Below, in pieces: positions 50,779 through 59,622 of a stretch of DNA of 64,000 bases. The notes beneath the pieces are model-generated. The model was not told where the DNA came from. It made no database searches and saw only the letters and a list, made by a program, of their open reading frames with translations. The stretch comes from JBKPNJ01 sp963695705 (GTDB lineage Bacteria; Actinomycetota; Actinomycetes; Propionibacteriales; Nocardioidaceae): contig CAVOHB010000004.1 of NCBI GenBank assembly GCA_963695705.1, positions 1 through 64,000 of the forward strand, given 5' to 3'. Both the position numbers and the translations under genes were made by a program. The first letter of the stretch is position 1; every line of letters starts with the position of its first letter.

Positions 50779-51600
50779 TGTCTCGAAACATCGCTGACAG
50801 ATCTGTTCGGGACATCACTGGCAGACGGGGCGGCGTCCGGGCGGTATGCCGGTGGGTTGGTAGCGGCGGCTGGTGTCGATGGCGAGGCGTCGGAGGAGGC
50901 CGGTTTGGCCGTAGATGGCTAGGTCGAAGTCGCGGGCGATGACCAGGACGCGCTGGCCGGCCAGGCGGCTGTCGATGCCGACGACGTAGTAGCTCCAGCC
51001 GATGTGCCCGGCTTTGTGGGCGGGGTGGATGCTGGCTCGGACGGGACCGCTGATCGGTTGTGCTGGGTTGGCTGGAGGGCGCGCCACCGTTCGAGCTGTG
51101 TCTGCCCGTCCAAGGCGTGGTGCGGGCGGTCCTGGGTGTAGTGGGTGCGCCAGCGGTCGAGCTGGTCTTGGAGCTGGGCCGGGGAGGTGGCCGGTGGCTG
51201 CACTCGTAGCCAGGCCTTGGTGGTCTGGTGTGATCGTTCAAGCTTGCCGCAGGTTTGGGGGTGGGCAGAACGTGAGCAGATCTGGGTGGTGATGCCGAGG
51301 CTGCGGTCGATCCGTTCGAAGTCGGCGGCGCCGTGCTTGGCCAGCCGGCCGGTGAAGCAACTGCCGTTGTCGTTCATCACCCGCGCGGGCAGCCCCCTTC
51401 CTGTGCCGCGGTGGTGAAGGCGTTCCAGGCGGCGTTGGCTGTGGGTCCGGTGTCGACATGGGCGGCGCGGAGGGCACGAGAGTGGTCGTCGAGGATGTCC
51501 ATGATCCACACGGTGCGTCCGTCGGCCAGCGCCCAGGTGGTGGCGTCGATTTGCCAGGCGTCGTTGGGTCATGGCCACTCGAAGCGACGCGTTGCCGCGC
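50779..51600 (-). mobile_element. truncated IS481-family insertion sequence inserted into an IS30 element
   Basis: The left boundary is the terminal repeat TGTCTCGAAACATCGCTGAC (50,779 onward), with a second, weaker copy TGTTCGGGACATCACTGGCA directly after. The transposase on the minus strand has all three catalytic positions: PNDAWQIDATTWALADGRTV, VMNDNGSCFTGRLAKHGAAD and TCGKLERSHQTTKAWLRV. It ends IPPGRRPVCQ at 50,815. The N-terminal DNA-binding part and the right terminal repeat are missing. A CGA-to-TGA change is likely in RFEWP(stop)PNDAW near 51,572, and frameshifts occur near 51,400 and 51,085. The element is dead. Confidence 0.7.
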
Positions 51601-51862
51601 CACTCAACCTCACCGAAGTAGTGCTCGCGCCGAGGTTCGGCGATGACCCGATACGCGCAGAGCGCACCAGGTGCAGCGTCGAGTAGGTCGACCGCCTTGG
51701 AGACGGCGGCCTGTTGCGGCAGCCGACACCAGGCCACTAGGTTCGCGGAGAGCATCTTGGCTTGCCGCCCGGTTCTACGACTGTATCGCTGCCCACCTGG
51801 CCATGGGGGACGGCGCCAGCTGGGTCGAGGTGTGATTCCATCAGGGAAGAAAGGCCGCTCAG
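51601..51862. other. short unassigned stretch right of the IS481 remnant
   Basis: On the minus strand a frame reads KMLSANLVAWCRLPQQAAVS and then KAVDLLDAAPGALCAYRVIA. It has protein-like composition but no ends and no family I can name. It may be another transposase tail. The right-hand end holds GGAAGAAAGG, possibly the ribosome site of the next frame. Confidence 0.3.
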
Positions 51863-52087
51863 ATGACTTCTGTGAATCCGGGACAAGCGATCGTGATCGC
51901 GGGGGTTCCGAACCTTCGAGACATGGGCGGGTGGGCGACACCGGGAGGTGTGGTGGCGTCGGGAGAGGTCTACCGGTCTGCGGAGTTCTCCGGCCTGACC
52001 GGCGAGGCCGCCACCGCCTTTGCCGCGTTGGGCGTTCGGGCGGTCTACGACCTGTGCACGACCGTCGAGCGCACTGGGCGCATATGA
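51863..52087 (+). pseudogene. N-terminal fragment of a tyrosine phosphatase
   Basis: IVIAGVPNLRDMGGWATPGG, VVASGEVYRSAEFSGLTGEA and ATAFAALGVRAVYDLCTTVE form the start of the actinobacterial family of Tyr phosphatases ('NFRDLGG...G...R.G.LYRSA.L..L'). The catalytic CxxGKDRTG-type loop, which would lie about 60 residues further on, is missing. The sequence breaks at about 52,082 into the 2H-like protein. Confidence 0.65.
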
Positions 52088-52634
52088 ACCCCCGCCGGGT
52101 TTCGCCCTCGACGAGCACCACCAGCCACATATCACGACCCTGCAGCGGTACGTCAACACCGCCGACCTCGACGACGTGTACGCGGCGATCGACATGGTGC
52201 TCAGCTGCAAGGACCTCTCGACGCTGCAGCTCACCACGGACAGGGTGGCGCACATGGAGACGCAGCCGGGAGTGGGGCTGGCCGCAGTGGCCGTGACCCC
52301 GGGGCCGGAGGTTCTCGACTTCCCAGTCCCGCCTGATTCGGCGCTGGCTCCGTACACCGCCAGTGGTGGCGACGCCGACGCGTACGTGCGCACCGTGGCC
52401 GAGCCTGACAGCAACGACGCCACGATCAGCTACATCGAGAACTACGCCCCCGACCACAGCGGCGAGCACTACCTGGCGCACGTCGCCGTCGGCGTGGCGA
52501 ACGTGTCCGACCTGGAGACGTTCGAGGCCGAGCAGCTGCCGCCGCTGACGTTCGCGGGCGGAGGGATCAGCATCTACCAGCTCGGGAACAACGGCACCGC
52601 TGCCAGGCACCTGAAGAGCTGGACCGCGACGTGA
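52083..52634 (+). CDS. 2H-phosphoesterase-like protein, N-terminus truncated
   Basis: AYEPPPGFALDEHHQPHITT opens the similarity. The first HxT motif is HITTLQRYV and the second is HYLAHVAVGVA near 52,480, as in the 2H family of RNA ligase-like cyclic phosphodiesterases. TADLDDVYAAIDMVLSCKDL and NDATISYIENYAPDHSGEHY lie between. The C-terminus runs to TGA 52,632-52,634, overlapping the GTG of the transporter. The natural start is lost. The frame is open back to ATG 52,020 inside the phosphatase fragment, so a fusion product could be made, but it would be artificial. About 183 residues remain. Confidence 0.5.
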   Translation, partial: YEPPPGFALDEHHQPHITTLQRYVNTADLDDVYAAIDMVLSCKDLSTLQLTTDRVAHMETQPGVGLAAVAVTPGPEVLDFPVPPDSALAPYTASGGDADAYVRTVAEPDSNDATISYIENYAPDHSGEHYLAHVAVGVANVSDLETFEAEQLPPLTFAGGGISIYQLGNNGTAARHLKSWTAT

Positions 52635-54385
52635 GTACGGGGGCGCCGGCATCCTCGGAACCCCCGGCAACCCAGCCCGCGCGTGATGTGTCGGTGCTCG
52701 AGCGGCTCTCCCCGCCGTGGCTGAAGGGGTACCAGCGCTCATGGCTGAGCCGGGATGTCATCGCAGGCGTCACGCTGGCCGCCGTGGCGATCCCGGAAAC
52801 GATGGGCTACACCTCAATCGCGCAGACTCCGGTGGTCACCGGGCTGTACACGGTCATCTTCCCGACCATCGTGTTCGCGCTGCTGGGCTCCTCGCGGCTG
52901 TTGGTGGTCGGGGCCGACTCGGCCACGGCCGCGATCCTGGCGGCGGGCCTGGCTGGGCTCGGCATCGCCGGCCTGTCGCCGAACACGGCCGAGTGGCTGG
53001 CCTGGACCAGCCTCGTCGCGCTCGTCTGCGGCGGCCTGCTCGTCCTCGCGCGCCTGCTCAAGCTCGGCTTCCTCGGGGACTTCCTCAGCACCTCGGTGCT
53101 CGTCGGGTTCCTCACCGGCGTCGGCATCCAGGTGCTGACCGGCCAGATCCCCGACATGCTCGGGATCTCCAAGGGCTCTGGCAGCTGGTTCGAGCAGCAG
53201 TGGTCGACGATCACCCACCTCACCGATGCCAACGGTTGGACGGTGGCCTTCGCCGCCGGGGCCCTGGCCATCATTCTTGGGTTCAAGCGCTTCGCACCCG
53301 CTGTGCCTGGTGCAGTCGTGGCGGTCATCCTCTCGATCATCCTGTCGGCCACCCTTGATGCCTCCGCGCACGGCGTGGCAGTGGTCGGAGCAGTCACCGG
53401 CGGTTTCCCGCCCATCGGGCTGCCGGAGGGGATCACCTGGAGCGATGTACCCAAGGTGTTGGGCATCGCCTTCTCGTGCTTCGTCCTGATCATCGCCCAG
53501 AGCGCAGCGACCTCACGCAGCTTCGCGGCCAAACACGGCCAGCGCGTCGACGTCAACCGTGACCTCGTCGGGCTCAGTGGTGCCAACTTCGCCGCCGGGC
53601 TGAGCGGCACCTTCGTGGTGAACGGCAGCCCCACCAAGACCCAGATCCTCGACGAGCAGAAGGGACGCACCCAGATCGCCAACGTCACCATGTCGGTGGT
53701 CGTCCTCATCGTCGTCCTGTTCCTCACCGGGGTGCTCACCGACATGCCCAAGGCGGTGCTGGCCGCGATCGTGTTCCTCATCGGCGTCGGCCTGGTCGAC
53801 GTCAAGGGACTCAAGCGCATCAAGGCCGCCCGGTTCAGCGAGTTCGTGCTCGCGGCCATCACTGCCGTCGTGGTCTTCGCCGTCGGCGTCGAGCAGGGCA
53901 TCGTCCTGGCCATCGTGCTGTCGATCCTCGAGATCATCCGCAGGGCCTACTCACCCAGCGACTTCCTCGTCGCGGTGGACAGCGCCGGAGACACCGTCTA
54001 CATCGCAGCCGAGCCGGGCCACCGCAGCCTGCCCGGATTGCTGGTCTTCCGGTTCGACGCCGAGCTCTTCTACGCCAACGCGAACAGGTTCGTCGACGAC
54101 GCCCAGGCCCTGATGGCGGCCGCCCCCGAGAAGGTCCGCTGGCTCGTGCTCGACTGCTCCTCCATCAACGACGTCGACTACTCAGCCGGTCTCGCCCTGG
54201 CCGGGCTGATCCACTCGGTGCACGAGAACGACGGGGTGTTCGCCCTCGCCGAGGCCGACCCCGAGCTCATCTCCACACTCCACACCTACGGAACGATGGA
54301 AGAGTTCGACAACGCCCACATCTACTCGACCGTCGCCGACGCCGTCTCCGCCTTCCGAGCCAGCAGGCAGACCGACACCGATTAG
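52631..54385 (+). CDS. SulP-family anion transporter with STAS domain
   Basis: GTG 52,631 gives 584 residues, intact. The SulP membrane domain begins WLSRDVIAGVTLAAVAIPET, with the signature GYTSIAQTPVVTGLYTVIFP. SSRLLVVGADSATAAILAAG and FLSTSVLVGFLTGVGIQVLT follow, then NFAAGLSGTFVVNGSPTKTQ, the conserved 'G....F...GS...T' site. A STAS domain closes the protein: LLVFRFDAELFYANANRFVD, LVLDCSSINDVDYSAGLALA and MEEFDNAHIYSTVADAVSAF. SulP proteins move sulfate, bicarbonate or dicarboxylates. Sulfate would fit the sulfatase nearby, but the distance and debris between them make this only a guess. Confidence 0.9.
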   Translation: MSTGAPASSEPPATQPARDVSVLERLSPPWLKGYQRSWLSRDVIAGVTLAAVAIPETMGYTSIAQTPVVTGLYTVIFPTIVFALLGSSRLLVVGADSATAAILAAGLAGLGIAGLSPNTAEWLAWTSLVALVCGGLLVLARLLKLGFLGDFLSTSVLVGFLTGVGIQVLTGQIPDMLGISKGSGSWFEQQWSTITHLTDANGWTVAFAAGALAIILGFKRFAPAVPGAVVAVILSIILSATLDASAHGVAVVGAVTGGFPPIGLPEGITWSDVPKVLGIAFSCFVLIIAQSAATSRSFAAKHGQRVDVNRDLVGLSGANFAAGLSGTFVVNGSPTKTQILDEQKGRTQIANVTMSVVVLIVVLFLTGVLTDMPKAVLAAIVFLIGVGLVDVKGLKRIKAARFSEFVLAAITAVVVFAVGVEQGIVLAIVLSILEIIRRAYSPSDFLVAVDSAGDTVYIAAEPGHRSLPGLLVFRFDAELFYANANRFVDDAQALMAAAPEKVRWLVLDCSSINDVDYSAGLALAGLIHSVHENDGVFALAEADPELISTLHTYGTMEEFDNAHIYSTVADAVSAFRASRQTDTD

Positions 54386-54610
54386 GTGGCGTGGACTCGT
54401 CGGATCGTGGCGTTGAAGAACAACAGGGTGTCTTTCTGCAACCTGGTCGGAGCCACCGCGGCATCTGATGGTGCGGATCCGGAGGAGGTTCAGGCGCGCT
54501 TGTCGCCGTACCACGCCCGCGCAAGAGTGGAGATCGAGCGGTTCGGCGGGACGGTGGAGAAGTTCATCGGGGATGCCGTGATGGCGGCGTTCGGGGCTCC
54601 CCCTAAGGCG
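54386..54610 (+). pseudogene. fragment of a class III adenylate cyclase domain
   Basis: FCNLVGATAASDGADPEEVQ, ARLSPYHARARVEIERFGGT and VEKFIGDAVMAAFGAP match the first half of the catalytic domain of actinobacterial cyclase-type regulators. The usual first metal-binding Asp (FADLVGFT) is replaced by Asn (FCNLVGAT), while the second Asp (GDAVM) remains. The similarity stops at 54,605, so the rest of the domain is gone. Confidence 0.65.
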
Positions 54611-54723
54611 GCTCTACGTCATCGGATCGGTTCTCCGATGACCTTGGTGATGTCGAGGGGAACAAACTGTGCAGTCCCGTCAACGTTGAGAACTACACAC
54701 GGGTACCTGGTGAGTGACGGAAG

Positions 54724-55275
54724 TCACGGATTATTGTGATGTTCGCCGTGCTTCGGCGACGGCGTGCTCCGCAGTATTAGGAGCGCCCCTCGTTTGTGTG
54801 CCTGCTCCCATCCCTGCGGGTCTATGAGTGGTCTGACCTGTGCATAGCATCGTTCGGCCAGTGCCGCGGCCTCGGGGTTTCCTTGCGCCATCGGGTACTC
54901 GAAATCGTCAGCAGCCGACGCGGCCTCGAACGCGCCCTGCAACGTTGCGGCCCGGTCAGGGTCACCCAGGACGGCGAACACGAGGGAGTAGGTCCAGAGC
55001 AGATTGATGTTGATCCATGGCTCACCGCGTCTGAGCGCCTCGTCGGCGAACCGGTCCAGCTGTTCGAGAGCGAGCTGCCCCTGCCCCGACACGGCCAACG
55101 TGCAGGCCAGGTCGATCTCCGCCACTATCGCGAGTCGTTCGTCACCTGACTTGCGGGCCAGGTCGAAGCCACCAGGACCAGTCAGGTGGTGGTGTCTTCG
55201 GCTGCCGGAGCCCCATCGCTGGCCCATATTCCGGCCGCATTGAAGCGGATGCCCGCCTGATGCGGCACGCGGCAA
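54724..55275 (-). pseudogene. C-terminal helical fragment of a cyclase/ATPase-type regulator
   Basis: DLARKSGDERLAIVAEIDLA, WININLLWTYSLVFAVLGDP, DRAATLQGAFEAASAADDFE and AALAERCYAQVRPLIDPQGW make up the TPR-like end of large adenylate-cyclase or LuxR-type regulators that carry an AAA-like ATPase. No start, cyclase or ATPase part precedes it on this strand. It is inverted relative to the cyclase fragment at 54,386. Confidence 0.5.
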
Positions 55276-55319
55276 GCAGAGGCGACGCGCTGGTTCATGA
55301 ACGGATGTACGACGAGATC

Positions 55320-55397
55320 GATTACCGAAGGATCCTTCCCTCGATCATCTAACAAGGCCGCGCCACAGTCGCCGCAGAACCGCTGCCCCGGCACCAT
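55320..55397 (-). pseudogene. zinc-ribbon fragment
   Basis: VPGQRFCGDCGAALLDD is the second half of the double zinc ribbon (FCG.CGA.L) that opens many actinobacterial adenylate-cyclase regulators. It is only about 25 residues long and leads into unrelated sequence. It may come from the same broken gene family as the neighbouring fragments. Confidence 0.4.
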
Positions 55398-55770
55398 CTC
55401 TCCGTACTATCACACGACAGGCACCCCATCATGCGCTGAATTCGACCCCAAGACCGACGATTCACGGTCACTGAGCGCAGCTGGTTGGCCCTGTCACTGC
55501 ACGCCGCACATGTTTGCTGCGGTGCCGGTAGGTCTATTAGCTGGTGCGATCCAGGTCACGCAAGACTGGCCGGCTGTCACCGACTGGGCCTACCGTGGGA
55601 CTGCGGATCAGTGCCAGCGGTGAATAAGAGTTCGTGAGGTCGAGTGTTGCGCGACGGTCGTCTGCAATGTCGCGGGTCAGCCGGGAAGCAGATGCCGGGT
55701 ATCTGGCGGGGTCGCTGGATCTTCCCTCTACCAGGGCCTCCGCCCGGGGTCCCGGGCAAAGGAGGCGACG
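55398..55770. other. about 370 bases without a recognisable gene
   Basis: No protein-like frame is seen. The final bases hold AAAGGAGG (55,758-55,765), the ribosome site of the lipoprotein gene. Confidence 0.5.
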
Positions 55771-56399
55771 ATGAGGATCGGGCTCGTGGTAGCCGCCTGC
55801 GCGGCGTTGATGGTGCTGGGCGGGTGTGGGTCGAGCGACAGGCCGGGCCGCCCGGTGCGGAGTCGAGCGTCGTGGGCAGCGTGCGGGTGGCGGCGGGAAC
55901 GGCGGCAGTGGGCCGGACTCCCCGGTGGGCGGTGACGACCAAGGCTGCGGCCGGCTTGCCGCAGTCTGCCGATCGGCGGCAACGCATCATTTGAACCCGG
56001 GAGCTCGACGACCTGCGCGTTTCTTGCGTGGAACGGTGGCGACCTACCGGTCGGCGTCGTCGTGCGGATCGCCGAACTCACCTACCCCGCCGGGGTTAGC
56101 CTCGACCCCAGCGGCTCGTGCGACGGGCCGCCCTGCCTGAATGCCGACAGCTTCACGCCCGACCAGCAGACCTGCACGGTCGGGCTCGCCTGGGACGGGA
56201 ACCCGCCTGCCGACCCAGAACCGGCGATCAGCGCTAGCGGAACGGTGGGGTGCGAGAGTCAGCGCGTGTGCGACCAGGTGAAAATCGCGGCCGCGATCCG
56301 CGGGGGGTGTCGGCGTTCGTCGAGCTTCCCGAGGTGTCCGAGCCGCCCGTGTCGCCGGAGTCGGCGGGGACGACCGAGTCGACTGATCCGAGCAGGTGA
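55771..56399 (+). CDS. small lipoprotein of unknown function, frameshifted
   Basis: ATG 55,771 follows AAAGGAGG. The signal is MRIGLVVAACAALMVLGGCG with a clear lipobox (LGGC). After indels near 55,840 and 55,905 the mature part has several cysteines (DQGCGRLAAVC, and later SLDPSGSCDGPPCLNADSF). A beta-rich end follows, QQTCTVGLAWDGNPPADPEP, then GVSAFVELPEVSEPPVSPES. The stop TGA 56,397-56,399 overlaps the GTG of the membrane gene that follows. About 208 residues. Lipoprotein and membrane protein probably work together, as the start-stop overlap suggests. Confidence 0.5.
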
Positions 56400-57256
56400 G
56401 AGCTCGTGACGTGACCGAGGAGCGCCTGTCGACGAGCTGGGATCGCTGGTACACGATCGCGACCAGCTTCGTCGCGCCCGCCACATTCGTGGGCGCGCTG
56501 CTCTTCTACTTCGGCTATGTCTCCTCCAGAGCGGAGTACTCCTACTTCGGCATCGACGTCGACGCCCTCGGACTCGGCACTCGCGACTACGTGATGCGCA
56601 GCCCACCAGGCCCTGCTGGTGCCCGCGCTGCTCCTGCTCCTGCTCGGAGCCGCGACAGCCGCCATAATCGGTCGGCTTTCGCGGTCCGGGCGGCTCGGGC
56701 CACGGCAACCGCGCGGCTGGCGCTCGCCGGCGGCCTCCTCGGTGGCGCAGGTCTGGCGCTGGTCTTTCTGACCCTGGTTCGGCGACTGGACATGGTATTC
56801 CTTGCTGACCCCACTGGTGATCACGGCCGGCGTCGGGCTGCTCGCCGTCGCCGGCCGCGGCCGCGGCTTCCCGACCAGCGTCGTGGTGCTGCTTGTGCTC
56901 GTCGCGGTCGTGTCGACGTTCTGGGCCACCGCGACACTCGCGCAGTGGACCGGACGCGGCATCGCCGAGAACACCGCGCGCCACCTCGACGACCACCAGC
57001 GATCGTGCTCGACACCCGCGAGCGGCTCTACCTTCGCGACACCGTGACGGAGGAGCAGGTGCTGCTGCCGGCGGGCGCCGACCGCGCGCCGGAGGGGCAG
57101 ACCTTCCGGTACCGGTACTACGGCCTGCGGCTGCTTGTCCAGTCGGGCGATCGTTTGTTCCTCGTGCCGGAGCGGTGGGATCCAAGCGACTCGACGCTGG
57201 TCTTCGACATGTCCGACGTTCGGGTGAAGTTCCGGTTCGTGAACCAGCGGCCATGA
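56396..57256 (+). CDS. membrane protein of unknown function, frameshifted
   Basis: GTG 56,396 starts VRARDVTEERLSTSWDRWYT, then a helix (IATSFVAPATFVGALLFYFG), a conserved-looking segment SRAEYSYFGIDVDALGLGTR and, after a shift near 56,610, ALLVPALLLLLLGAATAAII. Two more helices follow around 56,800-56,930 (PLVITAGVGLLAVAGRG and TSVVVLLVLVAVVSTFWATA). The C-terminal soluble part includes AIVLDTRERLYLRDTVTEEQ and FRYRYYGLRLLVQSGDRLFL. The 'Y.Y.GLRLL...G...FL.P..W' ending recurs in actinobacterial membrane proteins of unknown role. About 287 residues. Confidence 0.55.
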   Translation: MRARDVTEERLSTSWDRWYTIATSFVAPATFVGALLFYFGYVSSRAEYSYFGIDVDALGLGTRDYVMRSPPGPAGARAAPAPARSRDSRHNRSAFAVRAARATATARLALAGGLLGGAGLALVFLTLVRRLDMVFLADPTGDHGRRRAARRRRPRPRLPDQRRGAACARRGRVDVLGHRDTRAVDRTRHRREHRAPPRRPPAIVLDTRERLYLRDTVTEEQVLLPAGADRAPEGQTFRYRYYGLRLLVQSGDRLFLVPERWDPSDSTLVFDMSDVRVKFRFVNQRP

Positions 57257-57511
57257 CGACCAGGGCGATGGGCAGACTCGACCCGCTACTGGACGATTCT
57301 GGCAGGACCGGCGTCAGGCCAAACTCGGTCCAAGCGCTCGGCGGGGCTCTCCTCGCGGCTGCATGTGTTGTCGACTGATGGTACGGCACCGACAAGGCCG
57401 GCTACGGCGCTCAAGGCCGGGAACGTTCGATGGACCGAACGCAAGCCGCAACGAACGGAGGCCCAAGCCGTAAACTCCGGTTGGCTATCGCCGTCTAAGG
57501 AGGCCCGACGG

Positions 57512-58165
57512 GTGAAACAGGGAGTCGTCCCGGAACACACAGGCCCGTCATTGGCAGCTCTTCTGCAGTGGAGCGGAATGGCTCTGATTGTTGGTGGGCT
57601 GTTGACGGTCGTGGCGACCGCGCTACACCCGAGCCGGGAGACCACTTCCAGCATCCTCCAGACCGAGCCGAGGCTGGTTGCTGCTCACGTCCTTTTCACC
57701 GTCGCGTATCTGCTGGTCTTGCTCGGCCTCCCGGGACTCTACGCGGCCGAGTCGACCAGGATGGGGCGGCTTGGCCTCGCCGGATTCTTGCTTGCCTTCA
57801 TGGGCACAACGCTGATCGCGGTGTCCGGCGACTTCGGATTCATCGCCCCAGCGCTAGCCGCGGAATCGCCCGAAACGATCAACGCCGTCAACCTCTACCC
57901 GCCGGTGGTGACCCTCAATGCGGTGGCGTTTGCCACTTTCGTAGTCGGTTTCGTCATCTTCGGCATCGCCATGACCAAGACCGCGACGCTCACTCGCTCA
58001 CCCGGCATTCCCATCGCCGTGGGTGCGCCGTCCCAAGTGTTTGGATTCGCTATGGCCCAGGTGGTCTCATCGACGTTGTGGACCATTGCCGTACTTGGCA
58101 GCGCGGCCCTCGGCGGCGGCCTTGCCTGGGCCGGGTACATGAGGTGGCGGCAACCGGCGGTGTAA
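57512..58165 (+). CDS. integral membrane protein (six-helix, DUF4386-like)
   Basis: GTG 57,512 follows TAAGGAGG. An intact frame of 217 residues has six helices, for example QWSGMALIVGGLLTVVATAL, VLFTVAYLLVLLGLPGLYAA, LGLAGFLLAFMGTTLIAVSG, AVAFATFVVGFVIFGIAMTK and TLWTIAVLGSAALGGGLAWA. The helix spacing and the 'RLVAAHVLFTVAYLLVLLGL' helix resemble DUF4386-type proteins; function unknown. The frame stays open upstream to 57,365, but the ribosome site supports the shorter start. Confidence 0.55.
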   Translation: MKQGVVPEHTGPSLAALLQWSGMALIVGGLLTVVATALHPSRETTSSILQTEPRLVAAHVLFTVAYLLVLLGLPGLYAAESTRMGRLGLAGFLLAFMGTTLIAVSGDFGFIAPALAAESPETINAVNLYPPVVTLNAVAFATFVVGFVIFGIAMTKTATLTRSPGIPIAVGAPSQVFGFAMAQVVSSTLWTIAVLGSAALGGGLAWAGYMRWRQPAV

Positions 58166-58448
58166 CCGCCCTCGCTCCCCTCCGCAGATCCCGATCGCCC
58201 AAATCGTCGTCTCGGCATCACCGCGCGACTGCATGCCTAGAAAGGCGTGCTCCCGCAGCCGTCAGCCTGGGGCTGGATGCGCAGCCACCGGTTGCAGTGC
58301 TGCAGCCCGCCAAGTTGCTGGAGTAGCCCACCGGCGATCTGGACCTCTCCCCGAGTTTTCCGCCAATCATCGTTTCGGACTGGTCAGCGCAGAAATTTGC
58401 GGACAATCGTGTGACGAGCCCGGCCTCCAGGTGCAGAGGAGAAGACTT
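58166..58448. other. about 280 bases without a recognisable gene
   Basis: No supported gene. The last bases contain GAGGAGAAG, the ribosome site for the frame at 58,449. Confidence 0.45.
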
Positions 58449-58745
58449 ATGACCATCAATGGAGGCAGGACGCCTTTCTTCACCTCGGCCACTCTCGGGC
58501 TTGCCGCCGGACTCGTTCCACTGTCCCCAGTGAGCGCCGCCAGCACCGCACCGACTACGAACGGCTCATCCAGGAGTGCCTCCTCCCCGATGAAGCTCTC
58601 GCAGGTGCGCTACGGCGACACGATCACGTCGCGATCAGGCGTCATGTCGGTGCGCGCCGTCGTCCATATGATCGAGGAGTACGTCCAGCACAATCGGCAC
58701 GCCGACCTCATCCGCGAGCGGATCGACGGCACGACTGACAAGTGA
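58449..58745 (+). pseudogene. signal-peptide-like frame ending in a DUF664 (DinB-like) tail
   Basis: ATG 58,449 has a ribosome site (GAGGAGAAG). The first 35 residues look exported (FFTSATLGLAAGLVPLSPVS then AAS). From about 58,640 the sequence becomes VRAVVHMIEEYVQHNRHADL and IRERIDG, the unmistakable end of DUF664/DinB-type mycothiol-dependent enzymes, which are cytosolic. The two halves do not belong together in any family I know. Either a deletion joined a leader to the tail, or the leader is chance. Confidence 0.5.
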
Positions 58746-58773
58746 TCACCCGCGACGGCCGAGCGGCAAGGGC

Positions 58774-59349
58774 CTAGCCGTCCTCTGCCGTCACAGGATC
58801 CCCGGCTGTTTCCCCCGTCGTGGCTGCGGCGATCTCGCTGTCCTCGGCAGGGCTGTCGCGGTCGCTGCTTTGCTTGCCAAGATTGATGGCGATGGCGGCG
58901 GCGGCGGCTCCGACCGCGAGGCCCGTGACGGCCCAGACCGGCCCCCATTCGTCGCGGCCGAGGGCGGCGTCTACTGAGAGGTCACCCGGACCGGCATCGA
59001 TGAGGGCAGTTAGGGCAGCGATCAGCACCGCGTTGTACTCCCAGCCTCCCTGGGCCACCCAGGGACCGTTCGGCTGGTGCACCTTGCGGATGGCCGTGAT
59101 CATCGTGCCGATGAGGCTGGAAGCGGCCACCGGCGTCGCCGCACCGGCGATGAGAAGCACCCCGCCTGCGGTTTCGCTGACGCCGGCGGCTACCGCGTTG
59201 GCGCGAGTCGGTCGCATCTCCAAAGCGCCCATCATCTGCTCGGTGCCCTCGAGCCCCGGCCCGCCGAACCAACCGAACAGCTTCTGGGTGCCGTGTCCGA
59301 CGAAGAGGCCGCCGATAACCAGTCGCGCGGCAAGTCGCCCGATCTTCAT
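58774..59349 (-). CDS. DoxX-family membrane protein
   Basis: ATG 59,349 gives 191 residues, intact. RLAARLVIGGLFVGHGTQKL and FGWFGGPGLEGTEQMMGALE form the DoxX opening. Helices AAGVSETAGGVLLIAGAATP, VAASSLIGTMITAIRKVHQP and YNAVLIAALTALIDAGPGDL follow. A fourth helix (WAVTGLAVGAAAAAIAINLG) precedes an acidic cytosolic tail. DoxX proteins are small quinone- or thiosulfate-linked membrane subunits, and in mycobacteria they join oxidoreductase complexes. No partner is adjacent here. Confidence 0.85.
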   Translation of the reverse strand: MKIGRLAARLVIGGLFVGHGTQKLFGWFGGPGLEGTEQMMGALEMRPTRANAVAAGVSETAGGVLLIAGAATPVAASSLIGTMITAIRKVHQPNGPWVAQGGWEYNAVLIAALTALIDAGPGDLSVDAALGRDEWGPVWAVTGLAVGAAAAAIAINLGKQSSDRDSPAEDSEIAAATTGETAGDPVTAEDG

Positions 59350-59499
59350 GGTTGTCCTCTCAGCTTTTCATCGCCGGTACCCCTAGCTCCGCAAGGCATG
59401 CGCCTGAACCCGGTTCGGTCAGCTTGCGGGGGCCGATGTCTGCGCGTCGACCCTTGTCGAGCCTCGACCGGGCTGTGACCGCCGGCGACAGTTACATCA

Positions 59500-59622
59500 A
59501 GGCGGTCACCTGCGACGTCACGTCGTCCCGCCTTCGATGCGGCAGTTGACGAGGTGGCCGGTGACCTGGGAGGCGTGGACACCGTGGTCAACCACGCCGG
59601 TGTCGGCGCGGTAGGCCTACCC
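59500..59622 (+). pseudogene. short fragment of a short-chain dehydrogenase
   Basis: CDVTS, then (after a shift) AFDAAVDEVAGDLGGVDTVV and NHAGVGAVG, resemble the 'CDVT....A......G.iD.lVNNAGvg' segment of SDR enzymes. Asn-Asn-Ala-Gly has become Asn-His-Ala-Gly. Nothing of the catalytic YxxxK region follows. Confidence 0.5.

Noticed and set aside
44880..54385. Sulfatase, FGE and SulP transporter as one sulfate-scavenging operon.
   Set aside because: They are separated by more than 5 kb containing a channel gene, IS remnants and an opposite-strand membrane protein; there is no sign of joint regulation.
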